DNA of 64,000 bases, taken from Streptomyces bicolor. GTDB taxonomy: Bacteria; Actinomycetota; Actinomycetes; Streptomycetales; Streptomycetaceae. Both the position numbers and the translations under genes were made by a program. Under the pieces are notes generated by a model that saw only the letters and a program-made list of their open reading frames with translations, did not search any database and was not told the DNA's origin. Each line of letters opens with the position of its first letter. Position 1 is the first letter of the stretch. Shown piece after piece: positions 62,461 to 64,000 of this stretch. The stretch lies in NCBI RefSeq assembly GCF_000719285.1, contig NZ_JOFS01000002.1, positions 248,001-312,000 of the forward strand, read 5' to 3'.

Positions 62461-64000
62461 GCGAACTCTCCCAACCGGCACTCAGCAGAGCCCTGTTGAT
62501 CGGCGCCCACTCCTACGCCGACCCCGGCCTCGAACCGCTGCCCGCCGTGTCCCAGAACCTCACCCGGCTCGCGGAGCTCCTGCACGACGAGAGCGTGTGG
62601 GGCCTGGCGTCCGACCACATCCGCGTGCTCCCCGAACCCGACCGCGACCAGGCGCTGGAAGAGGTCGCCCGGCTCGCCGACGAGGCCGAGGACACCCTCC
62701 TCGTCTACTACGCGGGGCACGGTTTCGTGCACGAGCTGTCCAACGAGCTCTATCTGGCCCTGCCCCGCACCAACCCCCGACGTCTCTACAGCGCCCTGCG
62801 CTACCAGGACATCCGCGAGCTCCTGCTGAGCCCGCAGACCCGGGCACGGCGCAAGGTGGTGATCCTGGACTGCTGCTGGAGCGGTCTCGCCCTGCACGGC
62901 GCGATGTCGTCCTCGGGGCTCGGCGGGATGTCCGACATCAGCGGTACGTTCGTGCTGACCGCGACGTCGGAGACCAGGACGGCACTGGCCCCGCCGGGGG
63001 AGACGTACACCGCGTTCACCGGGGAGCTGATCGGGGCTCTGGAACGCGGGATCCCGCAGGCGCCGCCACTTCTCACCATGATGACGCTGTACAACCATCT
63101 GTACGGCTCCCTGGTGGCCAAGGGCCGGCCGGTGCCCCAGCAGCGGAACGGCAACACAGCGGGCGCGATCGCCCTGGCCCGCAACCGCTACCTGGCGGCG
63201 GAGCCGTCTGAGTCGTCCGAGCCGAAGGGCCTACCGGCGGGAGGCGAACCGGCTGAGGGCGAACTGGCCGAGGGCGCCCTGGGCGAGGCCCAACCGGTCC
63301 AGAGCGAACCAGCCGCCGACGAACCCGGCGCAGATGAACCAGCCGCCGATGAACCCGCCGCCGACGCACCGGCTGAGAAAGCCGCCGCCACGGCCGGCTC
63401 ACCGGCGGCGAGAGGGCGTCGGTGGCGGCTCAGCCGCCGGACGGTCGTCGTGGTGTCCACCCTGCTGGTCGCCGCGCTCGGGACACTTCCCATGACGCTG
63501 GACTCACTCTTCCAGGACGGGAGGGGCGGCGGATCGTCGGACGGCGGCCCGTCCGAGAGCTCCGGGAACTCCGGGAACTCCGGGGACTCCGGGGACTCCA
63601 AGAACACCACGAGCAAGCTCACCGTCGCGATCGGCGTGAGCGTCCCCCTGAGCGGTGACCTCGAAGAGCTGGGCGAGGGAATCAAGAACTCGGCGGAGCT
63701 GGCCGTGAAGAAGGCGAACGAGGACGCCTTCGTCCCCGGTGTCACCTTCAAGATCCGCGCCCTGGACGACAAGGCCCAGCCCGCCACGGGGCAGGCGAAC
63801 GCCACCACTTTCGTCGCCGACTCCGACGTGGTGGGAGTCGTCGGGCCGCTCAACGCGTCCGTCGCCGAGCCCATGCAGAAGGTGTTCGCCCAGGACGACC
63901 TGTCCCAGATCTCTCCTTCGAACTCCGACCCCCGGCTCACTCTCGGCCCTGACTGGCTGGGCGGCTCGCGCTCCAGGCCGTACGACACCTACTTCCGCAC
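62457..64000 (+). CDS. Caspase-like protease fused to transmembrane and periplasmic-binding-type receptor domain (3' end cut)
   Basis: Open to the window end, over 514 residues. Residues 8-250: caspase fold, RALLIGAHSYADPGLEPLP, VYYAGHG with catalytic His88, and VVILDCCWSG with catalytic Cys140 (after Cys139). Residues about 255-315: acidic Glu/Pro/Ala linker. A basic stretch RRWRLSRRT (about 321) leads into one membrane helix (VVVVSTLLVAALGTLPMTL). Then a Ser/Gly/Asn repeat linker and, from about residue 385, the type I periplasmic-binding fold of leucine-type ABC receptors: LTVAIGVSVPLSGDLEELGE and GVVGPLNASVAEPM. So the protease is cytosolic and the sensor extracellular. Overlaps the EACC1-like gene by 4 bp. 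Confidence 0.85.
   Translation, partial: MSELSQPALSRALLIGAHSYADPGLEPLPAVSQNLTRLAELLHDESVWGLASDHIRVLPEPDRDQALEEVARLADEAEDTLLVYYAGHGFVHELSNELYLALPRTNPRRLYSALRYQDIRELLLSPQTRARRKVVILDCCWSGLALHGAMSSSGLGGMSDISGTFVLTATSETRTALAPPGETYTAFTGELIGALERGIPQAPPLLTMMTLYNHLYGSLVAKGRPVPQQRNGNTAGAIALARNRYLAAEPSESSEPKGLPAGGEPAEGELAEGALGEAQPVQSEPAADEPGADEPAADEPAADAPAEKAAATAGSPAARGRRWRLSRRTVVVVSTLLVAALGTLPMTLDSLFQDGRGGGSSDGGPSESSGNSGNSGDSGDSKNTTSKLTVAIGVSVPLSGDLEELGEGIKNSAELAVKKANEDAFVPGVTFKIRALDDKAQPATGQANATTFVADSDVVGVVGPLNASVAEPMQKVFAQDDLSQISPSNSDPRLTLGPDWLGGSRSRPYDTYFR

Noticed and set aside
1..64000. CRISPR arrays, rRNA, insertion sequences, integrases
   Set aside because: No regularly spaced repeats, no rRNA-like segments and no transposase or integrase frames seen in this window.

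Overview
The window is chromosomal DNA of a Streptomyces or very close relative. GC content is very high, with strong G/C at third codon positions. It carries a bldA-type TTA codon inside an AdpA (BldH) gene, a complete desferrioxamine locus (desA-F), and CebR-, DasR- and DmdR/IdeR-type operators. The order cebE/cebR - orn - adpA - glmS - hexosaminidase - desDCBA - desF - desE - acdH - hmgL - accA - accD - TetR matches what I recall of the SCO2795 to SCO2775 block of S. coelicolor. No comparison was run.

Layout. 0-7 kb: cellobiose-type binding-protein gene and its LacI regulator, an alpha/beta hydrolase, a sulfotransferase, a broken GNAT gene, tRNA-His, oligoribonuclease and AdpA. 7-15.5 kb: membrane and stress genes, GlmS, a Tat-exported metallophosphatase, a DUF4429/SHOCT protein and a secreted GH20 hexosaminidase with a DasR-like site. 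15.5-22.7 kb: desferrioxamine synthesis (desABCD, one overlapping operon), with desF and desE for ferrisiderophore use, under iron boxes. 22.7-23.9 kb: a small accessory insert with a SUKH-type relic. 23.9-33 kb: a leucine/isovalerate degradation operon (accD, accA, hmgL, acdH) with a divergent TetR regulator and tandem operator, then a second acyl-CoA dehydrogenase and a TesB thioesterase. 33-42 kb: membrane proteins and a PucR-controlled cassette (SSS transporter, ureohydrolase, ThDP decarboxylase) that looks like guanidino-compound catabolism. 42-57 kb: an accessory stretch rich in secreted proteins (endonuclease I and a duplicated fragment of it, small exported proteins, a beta-lactamase-fold protein, an S37 peptidase, a GH3 glucosaminidase) plus a fused ABC exporter. 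57-62 kb: a second-type EPSP synthase, GNAT, hydrolase, MFS and TIM-barrel isomerase.

The most striking item is at the right edge. A small EACC1-like protein overlaps by 4 bp a large gene, cut by the window end, that joins an N-terminal caspase-like protease, an acidic linker, one transmembrane helix and an extracellular periplasmic-binding-protein domain. This looks like a ligand-sensing, protease-based conflict or cell-suicide receptor.

How genes cooperate: DesA-D build desferrioxamine from lysine, DesE captures the iron-loaded form at the membrane, and DesF probably releases the iron. AccD/AccA, HmgL and AcdH form a leucine breakdown route. The PucR, transporter, ureohydrolase and ThDP-enzyme genes form a self-contained uptake and degradation unit. 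Several genes are decayed (GNAT, Uma2, endonuclease fragment), and at least three dispersed Streptomyces-type short repeats are present, one of them inserted in frame in a coding sequence.
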